DNA from: Psychroserpens luteus
GTDB taxonomy: Bacteria; Bacteroidota; Bacteroidia; Flavobacteriales; Flavobacteriaceae
Direction: 5' to 3'
Assembly: GCF_015319355.1 (NCBI RefSeq)
Contig: NZ_JADILU010000003.1
Coordinates: 496,001-560,000, forward strand
Length of the DNA: 64,000 bases
Shown: piece after piece, positions 17,319-26,758 of the stretch
Layout: every line of letters begins with the position of its first letter
Position numbering within the stretch: position 1 is the stretch's first letter
Translations under genes and position numbers: made by a program
The notes under the pieces: model-generated
Database searches by the model: none
Seen by the model: only the letters and a program-made list of their open reading frames with translations
What the model was told of the DNA's origin: nothing

Positions 17319-17738
17319 ATGACTGTAGATTTATGCCCTAATTGTGGATCAGACCATTACATCAAAAGCGGAATAGTCAATAAACGACAGCGTTATAAGT
17401 GTAAAAAATGCAATTATTTTTTTTCAGTAAATAAGATAGGGAAGAAGATAGACGACTACTACGTTAATAAGTCGTTACAGTTGTATTTAGAAGGACTCAC
17501 TTATAGAGAGATTGAACGTATTTTAGGAATCTCCCACGTTAGTATCATGAATTGGGTTAAAAAATACAATATCAAACGTCCTTATAACTCAAATTATCAT
17601 CCAACATATAAGATTTTAAATGCTTCGGAATTAGGAGTTTATTTTAGTAACGCAGAAAATATAAAAGGTGCAGGTGTCGTCGTTACTGAGTTAGGAGATA
17701 AATTTATGTTAATTAAGTGGGAGCGTTTTAAAGATTAG
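17319..17738 (+). CDS. IS1 InsA-like zinc finger/HTH protein, likely domesticated regulator
   Basis: 139 residues. Residues ~6-36 form a zinc ribbon (CPNCG ... CKKC), followed by a helix-turn-helix with YLEGLTYREIERILGISHVS (about 57-76), matching the N-terminal InsA part of IS1-type transposases. No catalytic DDE partner (InsB) follows and no terminal inverted repeats are visible. The extra ~45-residue C-terminus is not InsA. It is fixed in front of the porin/symporter genes, so I infer a transcription factor derived from a transposase. The ATG is required because the first cysteine is only six codons in. Confidence 0.75.
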   Translation: MTVDLCPNCGSDHYIKSGIVNKRQRYKCKKCNYFFSVNKIGKKIDDYYVNKSLQLYLEGLTYREIERILGISHVSIMNWVKKYNIKRPYNSNYHPTYKILNASELGVYFSNAENIKGAGVVVTELGDKFMLIKWERFKD

Positions 17739-17843
17739 TATAATAAATTAACAGAAAAATATATTAGTTTTCTTTTAACACATTGTTTTTAAGAGCTTAG
17801 TAGTGCACACAAAACCAATTATTACTAACTAATCCTTTAAACA

Positions 17844-19091
17844 ATGAGAAAACAAACCCTTTTATTGGCTGGACTCTTTTTAATGTCCTTTCAATTTATG
17901 ATTGCTCAAGGCTCTCCAGATTATGATGGAGGACTTAAGTTTAAATTTAACGAAGATGGTTCTAAATATCTTCGATTGATTTCTTGGGCTCAAGTCCAAG
18001 CGAATTATAACACAGACGACACATTTGATGCCAACGGAAACGAGAACAGTAAATTAAATTTCAATTTACGTCGTGCTCGTATATTAATGTTTGCACAAAT
18101 CAACAAAGACTTTTTAATCGTAACCCACTTTGGATTAAATAGTTTAACAAGTTCTACATTAAGTCCAACAGGAAAAGGAGATGGTTCTCAACTCTTTTTT
18201 CATGATGTTTGGGCACAATACAATTTAGGTAAAGACCACACAGTTGGTGGAGGTCTACACTACTTTAATGGTATTTCTAGATTAAACAATCAAAGTACGC
18301 TTAACATGATGACCTTAGATAACAACCGTCAATCTTGGGCAACTATTGGTTTATCAGATCAGTTTGCACGTCACTTAGGTGTCTTTGTAAAAGGTAAATT
18401 TGATAAACTTCAATATCGTTTGGCGATCAACGATGCTTCGGTATCATCTTTAGATGGTCGTACAGCTGTTGCTGGTGGAGATGCTGTTTATAATGGACGT
18501 GCTAATCTAGGTTCTAAGGATGCAGGTAAAACATACGCTGGTTATTTTGATTATAATTTCTTAGATCAAGAATCTAACTTTCTGCCTTACAAAGTGGGCA
18601 GTTATTTAGGTGGAAAAAAAGTATTTAATGTTGGAGCAGGTTTCTTCCTACATCCAAAAGGATCGGTAATAGATACAGGTACTGCTTTAGCTCCAAAATT
18701 AGAAGGTGAAGATGTTTCAATATTCGCAATAGATACTTTTTACGATGCACCATTTGGAGATAATGGAAGTGCTATTACTGCATATGCAGTATTTCAAAGT
18801 AATGACTACGGAAAAAACTATTTATATAGCGCTTACGGAACAGGTAGCATGGTTTATGGTCATGTAGGGTACGTTTTTAAAGGCGATACAGCAAAAACAA
18901 GATACCAACCTTATGTAAGTTATGGTTCGCATAGTTATGATGCAGTAAGTGATGACAGATCAACATTAGGCATTGGTGTAAATGCTTATATGAGCGGACA
19001 CAATTCGAAATTAACTTTAGAATATAAAAATGAACAATTTGGAGCTTTAGATGCAAATACCATTTCGCTTCAAGCTATGATTTATCTATAA
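17844..19091 (+). CDS. Outer membrane porin (OprO/OprP-like)
   Basis: 415 residues with a signal peptide (MRKQTLLLAGLFLMSFQFMIAQ) and a beta-barrel pattern of alternating strands ending in an aromatic/hydrophobic final strand (SLQAMIYL). LRRARILMFAQINKDFLIVTHFG is typical of phosphate-selective-porin-like proteins. It starts the transport part of the acetate locus and probably lets small organic acids through the outer membrane. The substrate is inferred from its neighbours. Confidence 0.85.
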   Translation: MRKQTLLLAGLFLMSFQFMIAQGSPDYDGGLKFKFNEDGSKYLRLISWAQVQANYNTDDTFDANGNENSKLNFNLRRARILMFAQINKDFLIVTHFGLNSLTSSTLSPTGKGDGSQLFFHDVWAQYNLGKDHTVGGGLHYFNGISRLNNQSTLNMMTLDNNRQSWATIGLSDQFARHLGVFVKGKFDKLQYRLAINDASVSSLDGRTAVAGGDAVYNGRANLGSKDAGKTYAGYFDYNFLDQESNFLPYKVGSYLGGKKVFNVGAGFFLHPKGSVIDTGTALAPKLEGEDVSIFAIDTFYDAPFGDNGSAITAYAVFQSNDYGKNYLYSAYGTGSMVYGHVGYVFKGDTAKTRYQPYVSYGSHSYDAVSDDRSTLGIGVNAYMSGHNSKLTLEYKNEQFGALDANTISLQAMIYL

Positions 19092-19103
19092 AAACTAACA
19101 ACT

Positions 19104-19364
19104 ATGAGTGAAAAACAAAAAAACGCATCTGCGTATTGGAAAGAAAATCTGAGGTATTTAATTATACTTCTTGTGATATGGTTTGTCGTATCCTTTGGAT
19201 GCGGAATCTTATTTAGAGAAGAATTAGATGCATTTAGACTAGGTGGCTTTAAGCTAGGATTCTGGTTTGCACAACAAGGATCTATATATGTGTTCGTAAT
19301 TCTAATTTTCGTTTACGTAAGATTAATGAATAAACTAGATAAAAAATACGGTTACGACGAGTAA
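19104..19364 (+). CDS. DUF4212 small membrane subunit of SSS symporter
   Basis: 86 residues, two transmembrane helices (about 14-31 and 52-73) with the family start AYWKENLRYLIILL and the middle FGCGILFREELD. DUF4212 proteins are encoded directly before sodium:solute symporters of the VC_2705 type, as here (28-base gap), and probably act with them. Confidence 0.92.
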   Translation: MSEKQKNASAYWKENLRYLIILLVIWFVVSFGCGILFREELDAFRLGGFKLGFWFAQQGSIYVFVILIFVYVRLMNKLDKKYGYDE

Positions 19365-19392
19365 TCCTTAACTAAACTTAAAACAAAAAATT

Positions 19393-21159
19393 ATGAGTGT
19401 TCAAACATGGACTTGGTTATTAGTAGGGATTACATTTGCCCTATATTTTGGAATAGCAATTTGGGCTAGAGCAGGCTCAACAAAAGAATTTTATGTTGCT
19501 GGAGGAGGTGTTTCTCCTTGGGCAAATGGTATGGCAACAGCAGCCGATTGGATGAGTGCTGCCTCATTTATTAGTATGGCAGGACTTATTTCCTTTTCAG
19601 GATATGATGGCTCTGTTTATCTAATGGGTTGGACAGGTGGATATGTGCTTCTGGCATTACTGCTAGCGCCTTATTTACGTAAATTTGGTAAGTTTACTGT
19701 TCCAGATTTTATTGGAGATCGATACTATTCAAATACAGCAAGAACAGTAGCAGTAATTTGTGCTTTAATTGTATCATTTACTTATGTAGCAGGACAAATG
19801 CGTGGCGTAGGAATTGTATTTTCTCAATTTTTACAGGTAGATATTAATTTAGGTGTTATTATCGGGATGACAGTGGTGTTAACCTTCGCTTTATTAGGAG
19901 GTATGAAAGGAATCACATACACACAAGTAGCACAATACTGTGTATTAATATTTGCTTTTATGGTACCTGCTTTTTTCATCTCTATGCAAATGACAGGAAA
20001 TATCATTCCACAATTAGGAATGGGAGGATCTGTTGAAGGCGGAGAATTTTTACTGGATAAATTAGATAAACTACATACCGAACTTGGTTTTCACGAATAT
20101 ACAAGCGGAACAAAAAGTACTTGGGATGTCTTTGCTATTACATTAGCATTAATGACTGGAACTGCTGGTCTACCTCACGTGATTGTACGTTTCTTTACAG
20201 TGCCTAAAGTAAAAGATGCACGTAAATCTGCTGGTTTTGCACTATTATTAATTGCAATTTTATACACAACAGCACCTGCTATTGCAGTTTTTTCTAGAAC
20301 AAATTTAATTGAAACAGTAAGTAACCAACCTTATTCTGAAATTCCAGAATGGTTTAAAAACTGGGAAGACACAGGCTTAATTGCATGGTCAGATAAAAAT
20401 GGTGATGGTAAAATTCAATATGTGGCTGGAGATGCGTTATCTAGTAAAAAACCTATTTATGTAGATGCAAGAGGAGCGCATGGAGAGCGTATGGTTTCTA
20501 ATGCAAGTGATGCAAAAAATGAATTATATGTAGATAAAGATATTATGGTATTAGCAAATCCAGAGATTGCAAACTTACCAAATTGGGTAATTGCATTGGT
20601 TGCAGCTGGTGGACTTGCAGCAGCATTATCAACAGCAGCAGGATTATTATTAGTAATCTCAACTTCTGTATCTCATGATTTAGTTAAAAAGCAATTGAGA
20701 CCAAATATTTCTGATAAGGATGAATTAAAAGTCGCTAGAATAGCCATTTTTGTTGCCATCTTAATTGCAGGTTATTTTGGTATTAATCCGCCAGGGTTTG
20801 TGGCAGCAGTCGTCGCGCTCGCCTTTGGGCTCGCAGCTGCCTCCTTTTTTCCCGCCATAATTTTAGGAATATTTGACAAACGTATGAATAGTCAAGGCGC
20901 AATTTCGGGAATGGTTGTAGGTATTGTTTTGATGCTGTTTTATATGATGAAATTCAAACTAAATATGTTTGGAGGTGGTACAAGCGCAGATTGGTGGTTT
21001 GGTACTTCACCAGAAGGATTTGGTACCATTGCAATGGTTGTGAATGTTGTGATTTCTATGGTAGTTTCTAGAATGACACCAGCACCACCACAAAATGTGC
21101 AAGATATGGTAGAGAGTATAAGAATACCTTCAGGAGCAGGAGAAGCTCAGGATCATTAA
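19393..21159 (+). CDS. Sodium:solute symporter, cation/acetate symporter type (VC_2705 family)
   Basis: 588 residues, about thirteen transmembrane helices. Motifs: EFYVAGGGVSPWANGMATAADWMSAASFI near the N-terminus, TGTAGLPHVIVRFFTVP, and LSTAAGLLLVISTSVSHDL. These match the ActP-like acetate symporters. A soluble insert (about 310-385) contains a DKNGDGKIQY sequence resembling a calcium-binding loop. Acetate is the likeliest substrate given the two CoA ligases downstream. Confidence 0.92.
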   Translation: MSVQTWTWLLVGITFALYFGIAIWARAGSTKEFYVAGGGVSPWANGMATAADWMSAASFISMAGLISFSGYDGSVYLMGWTGGYVLLALLLAPYLRKFGKFTVPDFIGDRYYSNTARTVAVICALIVSFTYVAGQMRGVGIVFSQFLQVDINLGVIIGMTVVLTFALLGGMKGITYTQVAQYCVLIFAFMVPAFFISMQMTGNIIPQLGMGGSVEGGEFLLDKLDKLHTELGFHEYTSGTKSTWDVFAITLALMTGTAGLPHVIVRFFTVPKVKDARKSAGFALLLIAILYTTAPAIAVFSRTNLIETVSNQPYSEIPEWFKNWEDTGLIAWSDKNGDGKIQYVAGDALSSKKPIYVDARGAHGERMVSNASDAKNELYVDKDIMVLANPEIANLPNWVIALVAAGGLAAALSTAAGLLLVISTSVSHDLVKKQLRPNISDKDELKVARIAIFVAILIAGYFGINPPGFVAAVVALAFGLAAASFFPAIILGIFDKRMNSQGAISGMVVGIVLMLFYMMKFKLNMFGGGTSADWWFGTSPEGFGTIAMVVNVVISMVVSRMTPAPPQNVQDMVESIRIPSGAGEAQDH

Positions 21160-21202
21160 ATAGTTATTATTTTAAAAATAATTTTTAATTTAATTAGTTA
21201 GA

Positions 21203-21237
21203 AAATCAGCATTACATTTATGTAGTGCTGATTTCTT
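21203..21237 (+). terminator. Hairpin after the symporter gene
   Basis: 9-bp stem AAATCAGCA / TGCTGATTT (21203-21211, 21226-21234) followed by a short T-rich stretch. It lies between the symporter and the sensor genes, so it may be a partial terminator or mRNA-stabilising end. Confidence 0.5.
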
Positions 21238-21293
21238 ATATTAGTAGCGTTATTATTTTTTCGCTTTCGCGGAAATGAAAAACAACCAACCAA

Positions 21294-21488
21294 ATGAAAA
21301 AACGCCATGAACAAAAGCTAGTCGTATTATCGATTGCTTTGTTTCTTATTTTTAATGTACCATTCATTCTTGTTTTTAATTTTGAAGGTGCAGTTTTTGG
21401 TGTTCCAACGCTATATTTTTCCATATTTTCTATTTGGTTATTGTCTATAGTAATTTCATATATCGTATTAAAACGTCATTATGAATAA
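21294..21488 (+). CDS. Small two-pass membrane protein of the acetate locus, 64 aa
   Basis: Two hydrophobic helices separated by a short loop (GAVFGVPTLYF) and a basic start (MKKRHEQK). It overlaps the sensor kinase gene by eight bases, so it is translated with it. It may be a small partner of the symporter-like part of that sensor. Family not named with confidence; DUF3311-like in shape. Confidence 0.75.
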   Translation: MKKRHEQKLVVLSIALFLIFNVPFILVFNFEGAVFGVPTLYFSIFSIWLLSIVISYIVLKRHYE

Positions 21489-24171
21489 TTATACATTAGT
21501 TACCATAATTATCATCTATTTAGCAGTGTTATTTTACATTGCTTTTCTTGCTGAAAAAAAACGCCAAAGTAAATGGGTTAATAACCCTTATGTATACACG
21601 TTGTCTTTAGCAGTCTATTGTTCTGCTTGGACATATTATGGCAGTGTTGGAATTGCAGCAAATTCTGGAATTAATTTTTTGCCAATTTATTTAGGTCCAG
21701 TCATAGCTTCACCTTTATGGATTATTGTACTTAGAAAAATTATCAGGATTTCTAAACAACATAAAATTTCATCCATAGCAGATTTTATTTCTCTTCGCTA
21801 CGGAAACAATAGGTTTCTTGGTGCATTAGTGACTATTGTTTGCTTATTTGGAACACTACCATATATCTCATTACAACTAAAGGCAGTTTCAGAAACTTTT
21901 GAAATCATGTCTGATGATACAAGCTATGTTTCAACAACAGTAATAGACGATTCTACATTTTATGTCGCTTTATTATTAGCCATTTTTGCAACCTTTTTTG
22001 GAACCCAAAATGCAGATGCTTCTGAAAAACATAAAGGTATTATTGCTACAGTGGCTTTCGAGTCGGTTTTAAAACTCGTGTTCTTTTTAGCAATTGGAGT
22101 ATATGTTACGTTTTATTTGTTTGATGGTACTACAGATATTTATAATCAAATATCCATAACCGAAAATTTTAAAGAACTCACCACGCTAAGCGGAGTAGAA
22201 GACGGTTTTAATTGGTTGTTCTTAATCGGTTTATCTTTTATGGCTATTTTTTTATTGCCAAGACAATTTCAAGTTTCAGTTTTAGAAAACAATAGAGAAA
22301 AGCATTTAAAAAAGGCGATTTGGTTGTTTCCATTGTACTTATTACTATTTAATCTCTTTGTTATATTCATTGCTTGGGCAGGAAAATTAACCTTTGGGTC
22401 TACTGAAAATGCTGAATATTATTCATTGTTATTGCCTTTAGAAAACGGAAATTCATTTTTAGCAACATTAGTGTTTTTAGGAGGTTTTTCTGCAGTTATC
22501 TCTATGGTTATTGTGTCAACTTTGGCATTATCAACAATGGTAAGTAACAATTTGATTATTCCTTATGGTTTTCTAGATAAATTCATTAAAAATCAACCAG
22601 AGCGAAATTCTAAATACATTAAAAGCATTCGTCGCATTTCGATTTTTACCATTATAATTTCAGCCTATTTCTTTTATGTTTCGTTTTCAAAAGAACTCTC
22701 GTTATATTCCATTGGTTTAATTTCGTTTGTTATTATAGCACAATTGGCACCTTCGTTTTTTATTGGCTTATTTTGGAATCGTGGTTCTTCAAAAGCAGCA
22801 ATAACAGGTATAATCGTTGGTTTTTTAATAGCAGTTTATACGTTAGTATTACCATTTACAATAAGAGCCTATACAGGAACAGACGATTTTACACAATATG
22901 GTTTATTGGGTGTTTCAGCTTTAAAACCTTACGCTTTGTTTGGTATCGATTTTTTAAGTCCACCAGCTCATGCTTTTTTCTGGAGTATGACTTTTAATAT
23001 GATGTCTTATTTGGTGTTTTCATTAATTTCTAAAGGAAATTATCGAGAACGTAATTATGCCGAAATGTTTGTAGATAGTAAAAACTTCTCAACCCTTCAA
23101 GACAGTGCATTGGTATGGAAAGGAGAAGCTTATGTGTCTGATATTAAAAGTGTGCTTGTTCGTTTTTTAGGTGAAAAAAGAGCCACACGTGCTTTAACTA
23201 TATTCTTCACTAAATATAAATTACCACAAGACACTCAATTGGCAGATGCACGATTAATTAATTTTTCCGAAAAACTTCTTACAGGAAGTATAGGTTCAGC
23301 TTCAGCTAAAATATTAATTGCAAGTGTGGTAAAAGAAGAACAGATTAGTTTGGTTGAAGTATTGAAAATTTTAGAAGAATCTAAAGAAAACATTGTCAGC
23401 AATAAAGTACTCATAGAAAAGTCAAATGAGCTGTCTCAACTGTCTTCTAAACTAAAAGATGCCAATGAGGAATTAATAAGTAAAGACAAGCAAAAAGATG
23501 AATTTTTAGATACAGTTGCACATGAGCTTAAGACACCAATTACAGGTATTCGCGCTGCAACAGAGCTATTGATGGATGAAGAGGATGATATGCCAAAAGA
23601 TATAAAGGCACAATTTTTAAAAAATATACTCCAAGATTCCGATCGTTTAGGACGATTAATTCACAATATCCTGGATTTTGAAAAGTTGGAAACAGGTCGG
23701 TTAAATTTGGATATGCAATACCACGACATTCAAAAAACCATCACTAAAGCCATTAGTAGTATTTCTCAAATAGCAGCAAAAAAAGAAGTAAAAATCATAA
23801 ATAAAAACCTACATGCGTTTAGTACTAATTATGATGAAGATCGTATACTTCAGGTACTAACCAATTTACTATCCAATGCGATTAAGTTTTGTAGCCCTAA
23901 AACAGGAATAATTGAAATAGATTTTAAGTTAGGAAATGCCTTTGTTGAAATCTCTGTAACAGACAATGGTAAAGGGATTCCAGTTGAAGATCATGATTTT
24001 ATTTTCGACAAATTTTACCAATCTCAAGATCAAAATACACGCAAACCACAAGGTAGTGGATTAGGTTTAGCTATTACAAAACAAATAGTAGATAAACATT
24101 ACGGAAAAATTTGGGCTAAAAAAGGGTTAAAAAATGGTGCAACACTTGTTTTTACCATACCTTTTAAGTAA
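21481..24171 (+). CDS. Hybrid sodium:solute symporter-histidine kinase (CbrA-like)
   Basis: 896 residues. Residues ~1-530 form an SSS-type transporter domain with about thirteen helices. Next comes a soluble linker with coiled coil (about 620-675), then HisKA with phospho-acceptor His681 in VAHELKTPITG and a HATPase domain with NLLSNAIKF, DNGKGI and GSGLGLAI. Such fusions (CbrA type) sense or carry a nutrient and signal its presence. Here the neighbours point to acetate or another short acid. The receiver protein at 24188 is the obvious partner. Confidence 0.92.
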   Translation: MNNYTLVTIIIIYLAVLFYIAFLAEKKRQSKWVNNPYVYTLSLAVYCSAWTYYGSVGIAANSGINFLPIYLGPVIASPLWIIVLRKIIRISKQHKISSIADFISLRYGNNRFLGALVTIVCLFGTLPYISLQLKAVSETFEIMSDDTSYVSTTVIDDSTFYVALLLAIFATFFGTQNADASEKHKGIIATVAFESVLKLVFFLAIGVYVTFYLFDGTTDIYNQISITENFKELTTLSGVEDGFNWLFLIGLSFMAIFLLPRQFQVSVLENNREKHLKKAIWLFPLYLLLFNLFVIFIAWAGKLTFGSTENAEYYSLLLPLENGNSFLATLVFLGGFSAVISMVIVSTLALSTMVSNNLIIPYGFLDKFIKNQPERNSKYIKSIRRISIFTIIISAYFFYVSFSKELSLYSIGLISFVIIAQLAPSFFIGLFWNRGSSKAAITGIIVGFLIAVYTLVLPFTIRAYTGTDDFTQYGLLGVSALKPYALFGIDFLSPPAHAFFWSMTFNMMSYLVFSLISKGNYRERNYAEMFVDSKNFSTLQDSALVWKGEAYVSDIKSVLVRFLGEKRATRALTIFFTKYKLPQDTQLADARLINFSEKLLTGSIGSASAKILIASVVKEEQISLVEVLKILEESKENIVSNKVLIEKSNELSQLSSKLKDANEELISKDKQKDEFLDTVAHELKTPITGIRAATELLMDEEDDMPKDIKAQFLKNILQDSDRLGRLIHNILDFEKLETGRLNLDMQYHDIQKTITKAISSISQIAAKKEVKIINKNLHAFSTNYDEDRILQVLTNLLSNAIKFCSPKTGIIEIDFKLGNAFVEISVTDNGKGIPVEDHDFIFDKFYQSQDQNTRKPQGSGLGLAITKQIVDKHYGKIWAKKGLKNGATLVFTIPFK

Positions 24172-24187
24172 ATTGTTGTCGTAAAGT

Positions 24188-24553
24188 ATGAAGAAGAAAA
24201 TTTTAATTGTTGACGACGAACCCAATATCGTGATGTCGTTAGAATACACTTTCAAAAAACAAGATTTTGAAGTGTTTATTGCAAGAGATGGAAGTGAGGC
24301 TTTAGAGATATTAAAACATCATATTCCTAACGTGGTTTTGTTGGATATTATGATGCCTAACGTAGATGGTTATCAAACGTTAACACATATTAAAAACACA
24401 GCCAGTTTAAAAGATACCAAAGTGGTATTTTTAACAGCAAAAAATAAAGCTTCAGATATTGAAAAGGGTTTAAAACTTGGAGCAGATAAGTATTTAACCA
24501 AGCCTTTTTCAGTAAAAAAAATAGTTTCAGAAATATTGGAACTTGTAACTTAG
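24188..24553 (+). CDS. Single-domain response regulator
   Basis: 121 residues, only a CheY-like receiver: acidic pocket near residues 8-10 (VDDE), phospho-acceptor Asp53 in LLDIMMP, and Lys in TKPFS. No output domain is fused. It must therefore act by protein contact, or pass phosphate on. It starts 16 bases after the sensor kinase stop and is surely its partner. Confidence 0.93.
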   Translation: MKKKILIVDDEPNIVMSLEYTFKKQDFEVFIARDGSEALEILKHHIPNVVLLDIMMPNVDGYQTLTHIKNTASLKDTKVVFLTAKNKASDIEKGLKLGADKYLTKPFSVKKIVSEILELVT

Positions 24554-24624
24554 AAATATTTTTTAAGTTTTTTTAAAATTGGTTTTGTGTGCAAACAAAC
24601 TAAGTTTAATTAAAGTTTAAAAAT

Positions 24625-24843
24625 ATGAAATTTCGCATCAACCCATTAGCGTCAGATATTATAATTAGTATCTACATCGTTAGCACGCTTTTTTTAAGGT
24701 TTAAATTCGAAAGCGAAACTTATGTAACTCCTATGCTATCTGTAGTTATGGGCATTTGTTTTGTGGTTATTATTTGGGTGCTTATCAAACTAAAAGTACT
24801 TAATCCTAATTGGTTTGGCTTGTTTAATTCTAAAAAAACATAG
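24625..24843 (+). CDS. Small two-pass membrane protein, 72 aa
   Basis: Two hydrophobic helices (about 9-24 and 36-56) and a short basic tail. It ends two bases before the next start codon, so it belongs to the ligase operon. Not recognised. Confidence 0.6.
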   Translation: MKFRINPLASDIIISIYIVSTLFLRFKFESETYVTPMLSVVMGICFVVIIWVLIKLKVLNPNWFGLFNSKKT

Positions 24844-24845
24844 CC

Positions 24846-26741
24846 ATGAAATACCAAGAATTCTATAATAAAAGTATACAGTATCCAGAACAATTTTGGA
24901 GTGAACAAGCCAAACAATTAGATTGGTTTGATACACCAAATAATATTTTATCTAAGGATAAATATAACTATGACCAATGGTTTGAAGATGGGAAACTTAA
25001 CCTCAGCTATTTGTGTATTGATAAACACATAAATGATGGTTATGGAAACCAAAATGCAGTTATTTACGACTCACCAGTTACCAATGTAAAACAACACATT
25101 ACTTTCAACCAATTGCATCATGAAGTTTCTAAATTAGCAGGTGGATTGCAAAGTTTGGGACTTCAAAAAGGAGACACGTGTATTATCTATATGCCAATGA
25201 TTCCGCAAGCATTATATGCCATGTTAGCTTGTGCTAGAATTGGTGTGATACATTCGGTTGTGTTTGGTGGTTTTGCACCTCATGAGTTGGCTATCAGAAT
25301 AGACGACTGCAAACCAAAAGCAATTATTACAGCATCTAATGGAATAGAAATTGAGCGTATTATTCCATATAAACCTTTTGTAGATCAAGCAATCGATAAA
25401 GCGAAAAATAAGCCAGAACATGTTATTGTTTTTGATAGAGAACTAGGTGTTGAAATTCCGAAGAAAAACTATGACGTAGATTACGCTACTTTGGTAGAGA
25501 AATCACCTTCAATCGAAGCTATTTCAATTGAATCTACACATCCTTCTTATATTCTATACACTTCAGGAACCACAGGAACGCCAAAAGGAATTATTAGAGA
25601 TACAGGTGGTTATGCAACTGCATTAAAATTCTCTATGAAATACATTTATGGACTTGATGAAGGTGATGTGTTTTGGGCAGCAAGTGATGTTGGTTGGGTC
25701 GTAGGACACAGCTATATTGTTTACGGACCATTATTAAACAGAAATACAACAATTTTGTTTGAAGGTAAGCCTATAAGAACACCAGACGCTTCTACGTTTT
25801 GGCGAGTCATTAGCGAGCATCAAGTAAAAGTGATGTTTACTGCACCAACAGCAATTAGAGCTATAAAAAAGGAAGATCCAGATGGCGAATTATTAAAACA
25901 ATTTGATTTGTCCTGTTTAAAATATCAGTTTTTAGCAGGTGAACGTTGTGATGTAGCCACTTTAAATTGGACGGAAGAAAAGTTAAACGTTCCAGTAATT
26001 GATCATTGGTGGCAAACAGAAAGTGGTTGGCCAATGATTGCAAATATGGTTGGTGTTGCATTGCAAGACGTAAAACCAGGATCAGCAAGTTTTCCAGTTT
26101 GTGGTTATGACATTCAAATTTTAAATGAAGAAGGCGAAGAAGTTGAAGATTCTGTTGAAGGTTATGTCGCAGTAAAATTACCATTACCACCCGGAACATT
26201 AAGTAATCTTTGGGGAAATCCAGAGCGTTTTAAATCTGGTTATTTAGATCGTTTTCCTGGTTATTATTTTTCAGGAGATGGTGGCTATAAAGACGAAGAT
26301 GGTTACGTATTTATTACAGGTCGTGTAGACGATATTATAAACGTTGCAGGACATAGATTATCTACTGCAGAAATGGAAGAAATTGTAGCTTCACATGAGT
26401 CTGTTGCAGAATGTGCTGTATTTGGTGTGCATTGTGACATTAAAGGTCAAAAACCTTTAGGATTAGTGGTTTTGAAGTTTGGCGAAGCTTCCGAAGAAAA
26501 TCAAATTCAAAAAGAAATTGTTCAAGATGTACGTCATGAAATTGGAGCTGTAGCTTCCTTTAGAGATGTATTAATTGTTAACCGATTACCAAAAACACGA
26601 AGTGGGAAAATTCTTCGTAAATTGTTACGTAATATCGCAGATGAACAGCAATATAATATACCATCAACCATTGATGATGTAAAAATAATTGATGAAATTA
26701 AAATCGTATATCAAACCCATAAAATTGGGATTCATAAATAA
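24846..26741 (+). CDS. AMP-forming acyl-CoA ligase, propionyl-CoA synthetase (PrpE) type
   Basis: 631 residues, full ANL-superfamily enzyme: P-loop SGTTGTPKG, WWQTESGWP in the substrate region, and acetylatable lysine in PKTRSGKILRK near the C-terminus. WQTE followed by SGWP, rather than the TGG of Acs, resembles PrpE/ACSS3 proteins and suggests propionate. It makes propionyl-CoA via acyl-AMP. It precedes the Acs gene by 17 bases, so two ligases of different preference form one operon. Confidence 0.85.
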   Translation: MKYQEFYNKSIQYPEQFWSEQAKQLDWFDTPNNILSKDKYNYDQWFEDGKLNLSYLCIDKHINDGYGNQNAVIYDSPVTNVKQHITFNQLHHEVSKLAGGLQSLGLQKGDTCIIYMPMIPQALYAMLACARIGVIHSVVFGGFAPHELAIRIDDCKPKAIITASNGIEIERIIPYKPFVDQAIDKAKNKPEHVIVFDRELGVEIPKKNYDVDYATLVEKSPSIEAISIESTHPSYILYTSGTTGTPKGIIRDTGGYATALKFSMKYIYGLDEGDVFWAASDVGWVVGHSYIVYGPLLNRNTTILFEGKPIRTPDASTFWRVISEHQVKVMFTAPTAIRAIKKEDPDGELLKQFDLSCLKYQFLAGERCDVATLNWTEEKLNVPVIDHWWQTESGWPMIANMVGVALQDVKPGSASFPVCGYDIQILNEEGEEVEDSVEGYVAVKLPLPPGTLSNLWGNPERFKSGYLDRFPGYYFSGDGGYKDEDGYVFITGRVDDIINVAGHRLSTAEMEEIVASHESVAECAVFGVHCDIKGQKPLGLVVLKFGEASEENQIQKEIVQDVRHEIGAVASFRDVLIVNRLPKTRSGKILRKLLRNIADEQQYNIPSTIDDVKIIDEIKIVYQTHKIGIHK

Positions 26742-26758
26742 AATTAAACTAACAAACT

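Noticed and set aside
17319-17738. Active IS1-type insertion sequence
   Set aside because: Only the InsA-like DNA-binding part is present, with no InsB catalytic part, no terminal inverted repeats and no target duplication seen.
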